This document shows positions 1 through 5,936 of a DNA stretch of 9,609 bases, one piece after another. A program made the translations under genes and the position numbers. Location of the stretch: NCBI GenBank assembly GCA_036569845.1, contig DATCPY010000092.1, positions 1-9,609 of the forward strand. The letters are read 5' to 3'. Below the pieces are notes generated by a model. It saw only the letters and a program-made list of their open reading frames with translations. It was not told where the DNA came from and did not search any database. Position 1 is the stretch's first letter. Each line of letters begins with the position of its first letter. The stretch is from UBA4735 sp036569845 (lineage in GTDB: Bacteria; Chloroflexota; Limnocylindria; P2-11E).

Positions 1-615
1 CCGGTGGCCGACGGGCTTGAACGACCGGACCACGCCGGCACGCTCGGGGTGATGCGAGTCCTCACCGGGCTCGCGGCCGCCTTCGCTCGACCCGACCTTG
101 CACTCGACGACCACCGGCCTCGAACTATCGACGAGGCCGGCCCGGACGAGCGGAAGGAGCGCGAGGATCGTCGCGGTCGCGTTGCAGCCCGCGCCGGTCA
201 CGAGCTTCGCGGTCTTGATCTCGTCGCGATGCAGCTCGGGGATGCCGTACACCGCGGACCGAAGGAGCTCGGGGTGCGGGTGATCGCTCTCGTACCACTC
301 CCGATAGCGAGACAGGTCGTTGAGCCGATGATCCGACGAGAGATCGATGACCAGCGTGCCACGCGATCGGAATTCTGTCAGCCGGTGCGCGCCGTTCGGA
401 AGCGACAGGAACACAACATCGCATCCGGTCACGCCCTCGTAAGGCACGAACTCGAGCGACGTGCGCTTGCGGAGATTCGGATGGGCCACGGTGACCGGCT
501 TGCCGGCGAGCGACTCGCTGCCCGCGACGATCTCGCCCACCTCGGGGTGGCCGTCCAGCAGGCGAAGGAGCTCGCCGCCGGCATAGCCACCGGCGCCGAT
601 GACGCCGACCTTCAC
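1..615 (-). CDS. lysY: LysW-carrier aminoadipyl-phosphate reductase LysY/ArgC (partial, C-terminus off left edge)
   Basis: NADPH-dependent reductase of the ArgC/LysY family. It converts the LysW-bound 2-aminoadipate 6-phosphate (or glutamate phosphate) to the semialdehyde in the cytoplasm. The first 205 residues are present, against about 340-350 in the full family. Residues 4-14 (GVIGAGGYAGG) form the Rossmann nucleotide-binding loop, HPNLRKRT is at 45-52, and the catalytic cysteine is Cys144 in GAGCNATA. SHHPERAG follows near 187-194. From memory, the HPNL, GCNATA and SHHPERAG signatures match Thermus LysY more closely than classical ArgC. The GTG start at 615 shares its first G with the last base of the lysX TAG stop, and AAAGG lies about 7 nt upstream, so translation is probably coupled to lysX. 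Family and role are confident; lysine versus arginine use is inference. Confidence 0.93.
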   Translation of the reverse strand, partial: MKVGVIGAGGYAGGELLRLLDGHPEVGEIVAGSESLAGKPVTVAHPNLRKRTSLEFVPYEGVTGCDVVFLSLPNGAHRLTEFRSRGTLVIDLSSDHRLNDLSRYREWYESDHPHPELLRSAVYGIPELHRDEIKTAKLVTGAGCNATATILALLPLVRAGLVDSSRPVVVECKVGSSEGGREPGEDSHHPERAGVVRSFKPVGHR

Positions 616-1469
616 TACCGGCCTTTCGCTAGGGCGAGCGCGTAATCGACGACGCGGCCGGGGATGTTCACGCCGGTGGTGTCGATGGAGTTGCGGAACT
701 CCATCGTGTAGTTGACCTCGATCACGAGCAGGCCCTCCGGCGCCTCGAGCACGTCGATCGCGACGACTCCCCCGCCCACGGCCTTCGCCGCCCGGACGCA
801 GAGATCGTTGAGCTCCGGCGTGACCTCGCACTTGGCGGCCTTGCCGCCGCGCGCGGTATTCGTGATCCAGTGATCCGAGTACCGGTAGATGGCGCCGATG
901 GTCTCGTCGCCGACGACGAAGGCCCTGATGTCGCGTCCAGGCTTCGGCACGTACTCCTGGACGTAATAGATCGAGTGCATGTACGTGCCGAGGACATCCT
1001 TGTGCTCGAGGATCGACTCCGCCGCGTCGCGATCGTTCACCCGCGAGATGAGCCGGCCCCACGACCCGACCAGCGGCTTCAGCACCGCGGGATACCCCAG
1101 GCCTTCGACCGCAACGAGCGCGGACTCGGGCGTGAAGGCCAGGCGCGTCCGGGGCGAGGGCACACCGTCACGGATGAGCCGCATCGTCGTGAGCAGCTTG
1201 TTCCCGCAGACGTCGGCGACCTCGAACGTGTTCACGGTCGGGATGCCCCAGGTCTCGAGCACCGCGAGGGCGTACAGGGCGCGCGAGTGTTGGATGCAGC
1301 GCTCGAGCACGACGTCGACGCCGAGCTCGGGCTTCTTCTCGAGCGCGAGCACCAGCTCGCGGTCGTCGATGATCTTGGTCGCGATGCCGCGACGCTCGAG
1401 CTCCTCGAGGAGGAGCTTCTCCTCCACCCGCACGCGCGAGAGGAGGACGCCGACAGTGAGGTCACTCAC
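615..1469 (-). CDS. lysX: 2-aminoadipate--LysW ligase LysX (RimK-type ATP-grasp)
   Basis: ATP-grasp ligase that couples the amino group of 2-aminoadipate to the side chain of the C-terminal Glu of LysW, the first carrier step of this lysine route. The 284-residue length is normal for the family. An N-terminal RimK-like domain (VGVLLSRVRVEEK near residue 6) precedes the ATP-grasp core: KPLVGSWGRL at 131-140, YYVQEYVPKPGRDIR at 168-182, TNTARGGK at 203-210, and the metal-binding end EVNYTMEFRNS at 251-261. All of these match Thermus LysX as I recall it. The start is the GTG at 1469, which lies inside the last codons of lysW (8-nt overlap); GAAGAAGA in the lysW tail is a plausible ribosome-binding site. 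The alternative is a glutamate-specific ArgX or a bifunctional LysX/ArgX, which the sequence alone does not settle. Confidence 0.95.
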   Translation of the reverse strand: MSDLTVGVLLSRVRVEEKLLLEELERRGIATKIIDDRELVLALEKKPELGVDVVLERCIQHSRALYALAVLETWGIPTVNTFEVADVCGNKLLTTMRLIRDGVPSPRTRLAFTPESALVAVEGLGYPAVLKPLVGSWGRLISRVNDRDAAESILEHKDVLGTYMHSIYYVQEYVPKPGRDIRAFVVGDETIGAIYRYSDHWITNTARGGKAAKCEVTPELNDLCVRAAKAVGGGVVAIDVLEAPEGLLVIEVNYTMEFRNSIDTTGVNIPGRVVDYALALAKGR

Positions 1470-1635
1470 CCCAGTCTTCTTCGGCCTCCGGTGCGAGCGC
1501 GAGCGCGACCGGAGCGGTCGCGGTCACCTCGAGCTCCGCACCGCAGTCCGGGCACGAGACGATCTCACCCTTCACGGCATCGGCGCCGACGGACACGTCG
1601 CCGTCGCACTCGGGGCACTTGCTCGTAGCGGGCAT
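1462..1635 (-). CDS. lysW: Amino-group carrier protein LysW
   Basis: A 57-residue acidic carrier protein. In this family the side chain of the C-terminal glutamate is joined to the amino group of 2-aminoadipate (or glutamate), protecting it and presenting each intermediate to LysX, LysZ, LysY, LysJ and LysK. The N-terminal half is a zinc ribbon with CPEC (residues 7-10) and CPDC (28-31), followed by GAELEV. The protein ends in the family hallmark EDWGE, residues 53-57. ATG is at 1635, with a strong GAGGGAGGG ribosome-binding site 9 nt upstream. Its TGA stop overlaps the lysX start by 8 nt, so the codon for the substrate-bearing Glu57 lies inside the lysX initiation region. Position immediately before lysX and lysY confirms the assignment. 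Confidence 0.96.
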   Translation of the reverse strand: MPATSKCPECDGDVSVGADAVKGEIVSCPDCGAELEVTATAPVALALAPEAEEDWGE

Positions 1636-1644
1636 CGAACGCGG

Positions 1645-1653
1645 CCCTCCCTC
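1645..1653 (-). promoter_or_regulatory. Shine-Dalgarno of lysW
   Basis: GAGGGAGGG on the minus strand ends 9 nt before the ATG at 1635. It fixes the start of this short gene. The 57-bp gap to the upstream GGDEF stop holds no clear terminator and no convincing promoter, so lysWXY could be cotranscribed with the GGDEF gene. Confidence 0.75.
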
Positions 1654-1692
1654 AGCTGATGCGGGTCCCTCGGGGAGAGTCTAGGGAACTTG

Positions 1693-3669
1693 CTAGCGGA
1701 CCCGACCCCGCGCGTGCGTCTTGTCGGCGTACATCCGCTCGTCGGCTTTCGCGATGAGCTGATCCGCGAGCAGCCCATCCTCGGGGAACGCCGCGATCCC
1801 GAACGAGACCCGCGGCAGGGCGTGCGGCATGCCACCCCACATGTACGTCTGCTCGGGCAGCTCGTGGGTCAGGCGCATGACGAGGGCGCGCGCGGCGTCG
1901 ATCGCGGTGCGCGGGAGGAGCAGCACGAACTCGTCACCCCCGAACCGGGCGACGACGTCCTCTGTCCGGGCGGTCGTGCGAAGGGTCGTCGCGACGGAGC
2001 GGAGCACGGAATCCCCGACGAGATGACCTGCGGTGTCGTTCACCGCCTTCAGGCCGTCGACATCACAGAGGATCACGCAGAACGCGTCCCCGTGGCGGCG
2101 CGCCTCAGCGGTCTCCGCCTCGAGACGCTCCACCAGGACCCGGCGGTTCGTGAGCCCGGTCAGCGGATCGTCGCTCGCGAGGCGGCGGCTCTCCCCGAGC
2201 AGCCGCGCGTTCGAGATCGCGATCGCCGCTTGTGCGGCGTAGAGGCGGAACATCCGGAGGGTCTCGCTGCCCCAGTGCCGCGGCCGTCCGGAGTACAGGG
2301 TCATCGTGCCGACAAGCTCCCCATGCGCCATCAGCGGCAGCGCAAGGGCGGAGGCGACGGTGCCGTGGAGCCGCGGATTCGAATCAGGGTGCGTGGCGTA
2401 GTCGTGAACGACCGCGGCCTCATGGGTCCGCACGCACTCGAGCGCGACGCCGAGGAGCGGGCCACCTGGGTCATCGCGCAGCTCCGGCATCTTGGAGCGG
2501 TTGATCGCCCGGATCGAGAGAGCACCGTCGGGGTCGGCGAGCGCGATCATCGCCGCGTCGGTCTGGGTGAGGCGGATGACGTTGTCGACCGCGAGGCGAG
2601 CGAGGTCGTCGAGCGAGATCAGGCCGGCGGTCGCCAGGCCGACGTCGTAGAGCGCAGCGAATTGCGCGGCGCGCCGCCGCTCGCGGACGCCCAGCCGCCA
2701 GTTCGAGTACAGCGCGAGGCCAGCGCGGATCGCGAGGACGATGATGGTGAGCCCGATGGCCGCGGCGACGATCGGGTCAGTCGCGGTCTGACGGTCGAGC
2801 TGGCTCGCGATGAGGATGCCCGCCGCGAGGAGCGCGACGACGCCGGGCAGGAGCATCCGTGAGAACTGCACGGCCTCCGCCGGCACGAACGGCGCGGACT
2901 GCCCGCGCGACTCCTCGGCCCACTGCCGGCCGGCGATGCCGATCGCCAGGATGCCGACCATCCAGAACAGGTCGAGGATCGTGCCCGGCGCGAACGATTG
3001 ATGGACGAAGTCGGGTAACCAGAACACGAAGCCGATGGCGCAAAGACCGACGCCGATGAGCAACGCGAAGTGCGCGCGGCGGGTCTGCTGCGGGGGGAGG
3101 CCCCAGAACATCGATAGCGCGGCGCCCATCGCGGCCACGTACAGGATCGGATAGGCGAGCCCGACCACGATCGTCGCGGGCTGGTGGATCATCGCCGGCG
3201 CGAACAGATCCGAGACATACAGCGCGACGCCGGCGAGCATCGTGAGGATCGCGGCGCTCACGTCGAGCACGAGCGCGTAGATGGCGAGGCGCTGCTCGTG
3301 GCCGGCAAGGAACGCCGCGCAGCCGATGAGGAAGAACGCGGCCGCCATGAGGAACCCGAAGTCCGAGGGCGCCGGTGCCGGTGTGTCGATCCCGGCGATG
3401 TCGTACGCATCGAAGAAGAGCTGACCGACGGCCCAGGAGACCGCGCCGAGGAAGATGAAGGTCCAGGCTCGCCGCTCGCGCCGCAGCGGTGCGAGCGCGG
3501 CGCGCGCCGTGCCCACGGTCGCGCCGAGGGCGAAGCCCGTTCGACCGAGGTCAGCGATGTAGTGGCGGAGGTCGCCTGGCCCAACGACCAGCTCGCCGAG
3601 CCAGACGGCCAGGGCGCCGACGAGGCCGGCCGCGAGAGCCTGCTGCGACCGCAGCCGGGGTCCGAACAC
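1693..3669 (-). CDS. Membrane GAF-GGDEF diguanylate cyclase
   Basis: Predicted c-di-GMP synthase of 658 residues. The N-terminal 320 residues contain about ten hydrophobic segments (roughly 10-30, 43-60, 70-88, 104-122, 128-150, 164-186, 200-218, 229-247, 270-290, 298-320). I do not recognise them as a named sensor domain. A GAF-like domain follows at about 335-490. The GGDEF domain begins with DPLTGLTNRR (501-510), has the intact active site RFGGDEF (GGDEF at 577-581), and has an RxxD inhibitory site (RTED, 568-571) exactly five residues before it. Activity and product feedback are therefore expected; no EAL domain is present. The GTG start at 3669 has no clear ribosome-binding site, but an in-frame TGA lies upstream. 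The stop is 57 bp before lysW on the same strand; any functional link is untested. Confidence 0.9.
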   Translation of the reverse strand: MFGPRLRSQQALAAGLVGALAVWLGELVVGPGDLRHYIADLGRTGFALGATVGTARAALAPLRRERRAWTFIFLGAVSWAVGQLFFDAYDIAGIDTPAPAPSDFGFLMAAAFFLIGCAAFLAGHEQRLAIYALVLDVSAAILTMLAGVALYVSDLFAPAMIHQPATIVVGLAYPILYVAAMGAALSMFWGLPPQQTRRAHFALLIGVGLCAIGFVFWLPDFVHQSFAPGTILDLFWMVGILAIGIAGRQWAEESRGQSAPFVPAEAVQFSRMLLPGVVALLAAGILIASQLDRQTATDPIVAAAIGLTIIVLAIRAGLALYSNWRLGVRERRRAAQFAALYDVGLATAGLISLDDLARLAVDNVIRLTQTDAAMIALADPDGALSIRAINRSKMPELRDDPGGPLLGVALECVRTHEAAVVHDYATHPDSNPRLHGTVASALALPLMAHGELVGTMTLYSGRPRHWGSETLRMFRLYAAQAAIAISNARLLGESRRLASDDPLTGLTNRRVLVERLEAETAEARRHGDAFCVILCDVDGLKAVNDTAGHLVGDSVLRSVATTLRTTARTEDVVARFGGDEFVLLLPRTAIDAARALVMRLTHELPEQTYMWGGMPHALPRVSFGIAAFPEDGLLADQLIAKADERMYADKTHARGRVR

Positions 3670-3741
3670 GGGCAGAACGCTAGAGGCGGCCCGCCGCCGA
3701 GAGAAGGGGTCAAGTCGTCCTCACCCGGCTGCGTACGGACA

Positions 3742-3759
3742 GGGGAGGGTGACCTCCCC
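3742..3759 (-). terminator. GC hairpin just after the DUF6582-like gene, possible terminator
   Basis: GGGGAGG (3742-3748) pairs perfectly with CCTCCCC (3753-3759) around a GTGA/TCAC tetraloop. On the minus strand it starts 8 nt after the TAG of the upstream small gene. No T-tract follows, so termination is a guess based on position and stability. Confidence 0.4.
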
Positions 3760-3767
3760 CACTGGAC

Positions 3768-4031
3768 CTAGGTGGCGACCTTCTTGCGCGTCTTGCGCAC
3801 CTTGTCCGATCCGGAGAGATCGATCTCGTGCTTCCGCGCCGCGCCGACGATCTTGCGGCGGGCGGCCTCTTTCTTCGCGGGCGACTCGAACTTCGTCTGG
3901 TTCCAACGGGCCATCGCGTTGCGAATGTGGCTCCGGTCGTTGAGCGGCAGGTGGCCCTCGCCCTCTTTGTCGACGTAGGCGAACACGCCCTTGTTCATGC
4001 TCTTGCGCTGTTTCGCCTTCAGCTCAGCCAT
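3768..4031 (-). CDS. Small basic DUF6582-like protein
   Basis: An 87-residue, lysine- and arginine-rich soluble protein. Its central motif AYVDKEGEGHLPLNDRSHIRNA is followed by MARWNQTKFESP, a pattern I associate with DUF6582 proteins (…HLPI.D..HVRNA.ARFNQ). Those occur as small stand-alone proteins and as tails on phage prohead components; no biochemical function is established. The C-terminus (SGSDKVRKTRKKVAT) is strongly basic and could bind nucleic acid, which is inference. There is no signal peptide or membrane segment. GTG (4034) and ATG (4031) are adjacent in frame; I chose ATG because the GGAGGT at 4037-4042 is then about 5 nt away rather than 2. It lies 91 bp downstream of tRNA-Lys on the same strand. 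There are no phage neighbours here, so a housekeeping paralogue is more likely than a prophage remnant. Confidence 0.7.
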   Translation of the reverse strand: MAELKAKQRKSMNKGVFAYVDKEGEGHLPLNDRSHIRNAMARWNQTKFESPAKKEAARRKIVGAARKHEIDLSGSDKVRKTRKKVAT

Positions 4032-4036
4032 CACGC

Positions 4037-4042
4037 ACCTCC
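4037..4042 (-). promoter_or_regulatory. Shine-Dalgarno deciding the start of the DUF6582-like gene
   Basis: GGAGGT on the minus strand. The spacing is 2 nt to the GTG at 4034 and 5 nt to the ATG at 4031, favouring ATG. Confidence 0.65.
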
Positions 4043-4102
4043 GCCGGCTGCTCTAGCAAACCGAAGGCCCGCGCCGTGAGGGCGGGGAGAGATGGTCTCC
4101 GA

Positions 4103-4112
4103 TGTCGCGACA
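4103..4112. other. 10-bp perfect palindrome downstream of tRNA-Lys
   Basis: TGTCGCGACA is fully self-complementary and begins 10 bp after the tRNA 3' end on the minus strand. With no loop it suits a dimeric DNA-binding protein site better than an RNA hairpin. It could also arise by chance in GC-rich DNA. Confidence 0.25.
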
Positions 4113-4122
4113 CATCACACGG

Positions 4123-4194
4123 TGAGCCAGGAGGGATTCGAACCCACGACCAAGGGATTAAGAGTCCCCTGCTCTACCGCTGAGCTACTGGCCC
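4123..4194 (-). tRNA. tRNA-Lys(CTT)
   Basis: A complete cloverleaf on the minus strand. The acceptor stem is GGGCCAG/CTGGCTC with one G-U pair, and the D arm is GCTC-AGCGGTA-GAGC. The anticodon stem GGGGA/TCCCT encloses loop CTCTTAA, anticodon CTT, reading lysine AAG. The T arm is GTGGG-TTCGAAT-CCCTC. The discriminator is A and CCA is not encoded in full (CCG follows). The T stem has a U50-U64 mismatch, although the T loop is canonical. It sits between the DUF5679 gene and the DUF6582-like gene on the same strand. Confidence 0.97.
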
Positions 4195-4199
4195 GCGAC

Positions 4200-4259
4200 C
4201 AAGCGTACCGAAGACGACACCGCCGCGGTTATCCACCGCGGCGATGTTTCGGTCGCTTG
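4200..4259 (-). ncRNA. Long imperfect hairpin directly 5' of tRNA-Lys
   Basis: Three nested stems share one axis. C4200-G4259 plus AAGCG (4201-4205) pair with CGCTT (4254-4258), and ACCGAA (4207-4212) pairs with TTCGGT (4248-4253). CGCCGCGG (4221-4228) pairs perfectly with CCGCGGCG (4236-4243) around a 7-nt loop. That gives about 20 base pairs with one bulge and one internal loop. On the minus strand the hairpin ends 5 nt before the tRNA 5' end and starts about 40 nt after the DUF5679 stop. There is no T-tract. It may be a processing or termination structure separating mRNA from tRNA; the function is inferred only from position. Confidence 0.5.
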
Positions 4260-4297
4260 ATGCGAACGGCGGCTACGTCGCGGGCCGCGCTACCGGC

Positions 4298-4441
4298 TTA
4301 CGACGCGCCGATCTTGAAGATCTTCGTTCCGCACACCGGGCAGATGCCCTGGGTCGCGGGACGGCCGTTCTTCATCGTGATCGCCTTCGCGTCCTTGATC
4401 TCCCGCGAGGCCTTGCACTTCACGCAGTATCCGGTTGCCAC
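4298..4441 (-). CDS. DUF5679 zinc-ribbon protein
   Basis: A 47-residue protein that is almost entirely a four-cysteine zinc ribbon: CVKC at residues 6-9 and CPVC at 34-37, separated by KDAKAITMKNGRPATQG. The pattern GYCVKCKA…MKNGRPA.QG.CPVCGTK.F.IG is what I know as DUF5679, a small family with no established function. Zinc binding through the two CxxC pairs is expected; nucleic acid or ribosome binding is only a guess from size and fold. The GTG start at 4441 is set by GGAGGTGA at 4445-4452, and the upstream frame is closed by a TGA a few bases before it. The stop is TAA at 4298-4300. It faces away from cinA and lies upstream of tRNA-Lys on the same strand, possibly in one transcript. Confidence 0.85.
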   Translation of the reverse strand: MATGYCVKCKASREIKDAKAITMKNGRPATQGICPVCGTKIFKIGAS

Positions 4442-4444
4442 CGG

Positions 4445-4452
4445 TCACCTCC
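4445..4452 (-). promoter_or_regulatory. Shine-Dalgarno of the DUF5679 gene
   Basis: GGAGGTGA on the minus strand, 3 nt before the GTG at 4441. It is nearly a full anti-16S match and supports the short reading frame. Confidence 0.7.
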
Positions 4453-4549
4453 ACGCGCGGATCGAACGCGACGCCTCAGAACGAGCGCAGATGCGAGCCC
4501 CTTCTGAAGCGGCGGGTATCGTACCCCCACCCTATTCGACCCCCCAGAC

Positions 4550-4584
4550 CCACAAAACCCCGCCACAAGGGCGGGGCTTCGTGG
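4550..4584 (-). terminator. Intrinsic-terminator-like hairpin in the divergent intergenic region
   Basis: CCCCGCC (4558-4564) pairs perfectly with GGCGGGG (4570-4576) around ACAAG. On the minus strand the stem is followed by TTTTGTG. A second outer stem, CCAC (4550-4553) with GTGG (4581-4584), encloses it. It lies between the starts of two divergent genes: on the minus strand it would stop antisense transcription leaving cinA or attenuate the DUF5679 gene; on the plus strand it could be a cinA leader hairpin. No confident promoter was found in 4442-4660. Confidence 0.5.
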
Positions 4585-4660
4585 TGAGGAAGGGAAGGGT
4601 TGGGAAGTCTTGTTCAGTCGGTCGGCAAGGGTGCAAGCCGCATGCCAAGCGGCAAAGGGA

Positions 4661-5791
4661 GTGACGGAACTGCGCGCTGAGCTGCTTTCCATCGGCACCG
4701 AGCTTCTGCTGGGCCAGATCGTCGATACGAACGCGGCCTATCTGGCCGGGCGGCTGGCCGGGCTGGGCATCGACCTGCTCCACGTGTCGACCGTCGGCGA
4801 CAACCTGGGCCGCGCGACCGACGCGCTCCGGCGAGCGCTCGACCGGAGCGACCTGGTCGTGTGCACCGGGGGGCTTGGGCCGACCGAGGACGACCTTACC
4901 CGGGAAGCCATCGCGGCGGCGCTCGGGGAAACGCCGGCGGTGGATCCGGGGCTCGAGGCGGAGCTGCGGGCGTGGTTCGCCGGCCGCGGTACGCCGATGC
5001 CCGAACGGAACCGCAAGCAGGCCTGGCTCATCCCGTCGGCTCGCGCGTTGCCCAATCCCTTGGGGACCGCACCGGGGTGGGACGTCCGGCACGGGGACAG
5101 GCGGATCGTCGCGATGCCCGGCGTGCCCCGCGAGATGACGCGGATGTGGGAGGTCGAGGTCGAGCCGTTGCTCGTCGGCGGCAGCGTCCTCCGCTCGCGC
5201 ACGCTCAAGCTCCTTGGGATCGGCGAATCGAGCGTCGAGGAGGCGCTCGACGAGCTCGTGCACTCGACGGCGCCGACCGTCGCGACGTACGCGAAGAACG
5301 ACGGCGTCCACGTTCGCATCACGGACAAGGGCACCGACGGGGCGGCGGTGGCCGATCGGATCGAGGCGATGGACCGCACGATCCGCGAACGCATCGGTCA
5401 GCACGTCTGGGGCACCGACGGCGACACGCTCGGCAGCGTGGTCGGGAGCGCGCTCGTGGCGCGCGGCTGGCGCCTGGCCGTCGCCGAGGCGATCACGGGT
5501 GGCGAGATCGCGCGCGCGCTCACCGAGGCCGAGGGAAGCGCCGCCTGGCTCGCCGGCGCGGTCGTCCTTCCCTCAGCGGACGAGGCGACGCTCGCGGAGT
5601 GGGTGATGCGGCTCGGCGCCGAGGTGGTGTGTCTCGCCCCCTCCGGCGACACCGAGACGCAGCTCGTCGTGCGCACCCCGGAGCGCGACGCGCGACAGGC
5701 GACGGTCCGCTACCGGTCGGCGAGCGAGGGGCGCCGGCGCGCGACGCTCGTAGCGCTCGACCTCATCCGCCGCGCGCTGAAGGAGTCCTAG
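4661..5791 (+). CDS. cinA: CinA-family protein with degenerate PncC domain
   Basis: Two-domain CinA protein of 376 residues; typical full-length members are about 400-420. The N-terminal MoCF-like domain (COG1058, ADP-ribose/ADP-sugar pyrophosphatase type) is well preserved: SIGTELLLGQIVDTN at 10-24, TGGLGPTEDD at 69-78, and MPGVPREM at 152-159. The C-terminal PncC (NMN deamidase) domain begins near residue 252. Its signature AESCTGG reads AEAITGG (275-281), replacing the nucleophilic serine with Ala277. The downstream SYSNEAK-like segment reads LPSADEAT (303-310), losing the Tyr and Lys, and the domain looks shortened. NMN deamidation is therefore unlikely, while the pyrophosphatase-like half may work. 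I chose GTG at 4661 because family homology begins there; in-frame GTG 4631 and TTG 4610 would only add unconserved residues. The ribosome-binding site is poor (AAGGGA abuts the start). Confidence 0.9.
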   Translation: MTELRAELLSIGTELLLGQIVDTNAAYLAGRLAGLGIDLLHVSTVGDNLGRATDALRRALDRSDLVVCTGGLGPTEDDLTREAIAAALGETPAVDPGLEAELRAWFAGRGTPMPERNRKQAWLIPSARALPNPLGTAPGWDVRHGDRRIVAMPGVPREMTRMWEVEVEPLLVGGSVLRSRTLKLLGIGESSVEEALDELVHSTAPTVATYAKNDGVHVRITDKGTDGAAVADRIEAMDRTIRERIGQHVWGTDGDTLGSVVGSALVARGWRLAVAEAITGGEIARALTEAEGSAAWLAGAVVLPSADEATLAEWVMRLGAEVVCLAPSGDTETQLVVRTPERDARQATVRYRSASEGRRRATLVALDLIRRALKES

Positions 5792-5806
5792 GAAACACGG
5801 GAAACA

Positions 5807-5880
5807 CGATCCCGCAGCGGTCGCTCCGAGCGACGGCGATGGCCGGAGCGCTGAGTGCTTTGAAGACCGCCGCGGGATCG
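5807..5880. other. Structured convergent intergenic element (16-bp stem with nested hairpin)
   Basis: Arm 5807-5822 is complementary to 5865-5880 at 15 of 16 positions (one A/C mismatch at 5816). Inside, GCTCCG (5823-5828) pairs with CGGAGC (5844-5849), leaving a 15-nt unpaired stretch on the 3' side. A weaker CGGCT/AGCCG hairpin follows at 5883-5904. It occupies the gap between convergent cinA and the DUF5667-type gene. A shared terminator is the plain explanation, but there is no T-tract on either side and the branched shape is more than a terminator needs. Just before it, GGAAACACG is repeated in tandem at 5791-5808. Confidence 0.5.
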
Positions 5881-5936
5881 GACGGCTCGGCTAACAGGCA
5901 GCCGCGATGCCAGCGCGCCGCGTGGCGCGTAACGGT

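Noticed and set aside
4..645. Plus-strand open frame of 213 codons
   Set aside because: It lies opposite lysY. The minus-strand product has all LysY motifs, while the plus-strand product is Arg/Ala-rich with no family features.
1690..2862. Plus-strand open frame of 390 codons
   Set aside because: It is antisense to the GGDEF gene; the composition (Arg, Asp, Glu, Gly, Val) is typical of a GC-rich shadow frame.
4092..4664. Plus-strand open frame running through the tRNA and the DUF5679 gene
   Set aside because: It crosses a clear tRNA gene, a zinc-ribbon gene and a hairpin on the opposite strand, with no domain of its own.
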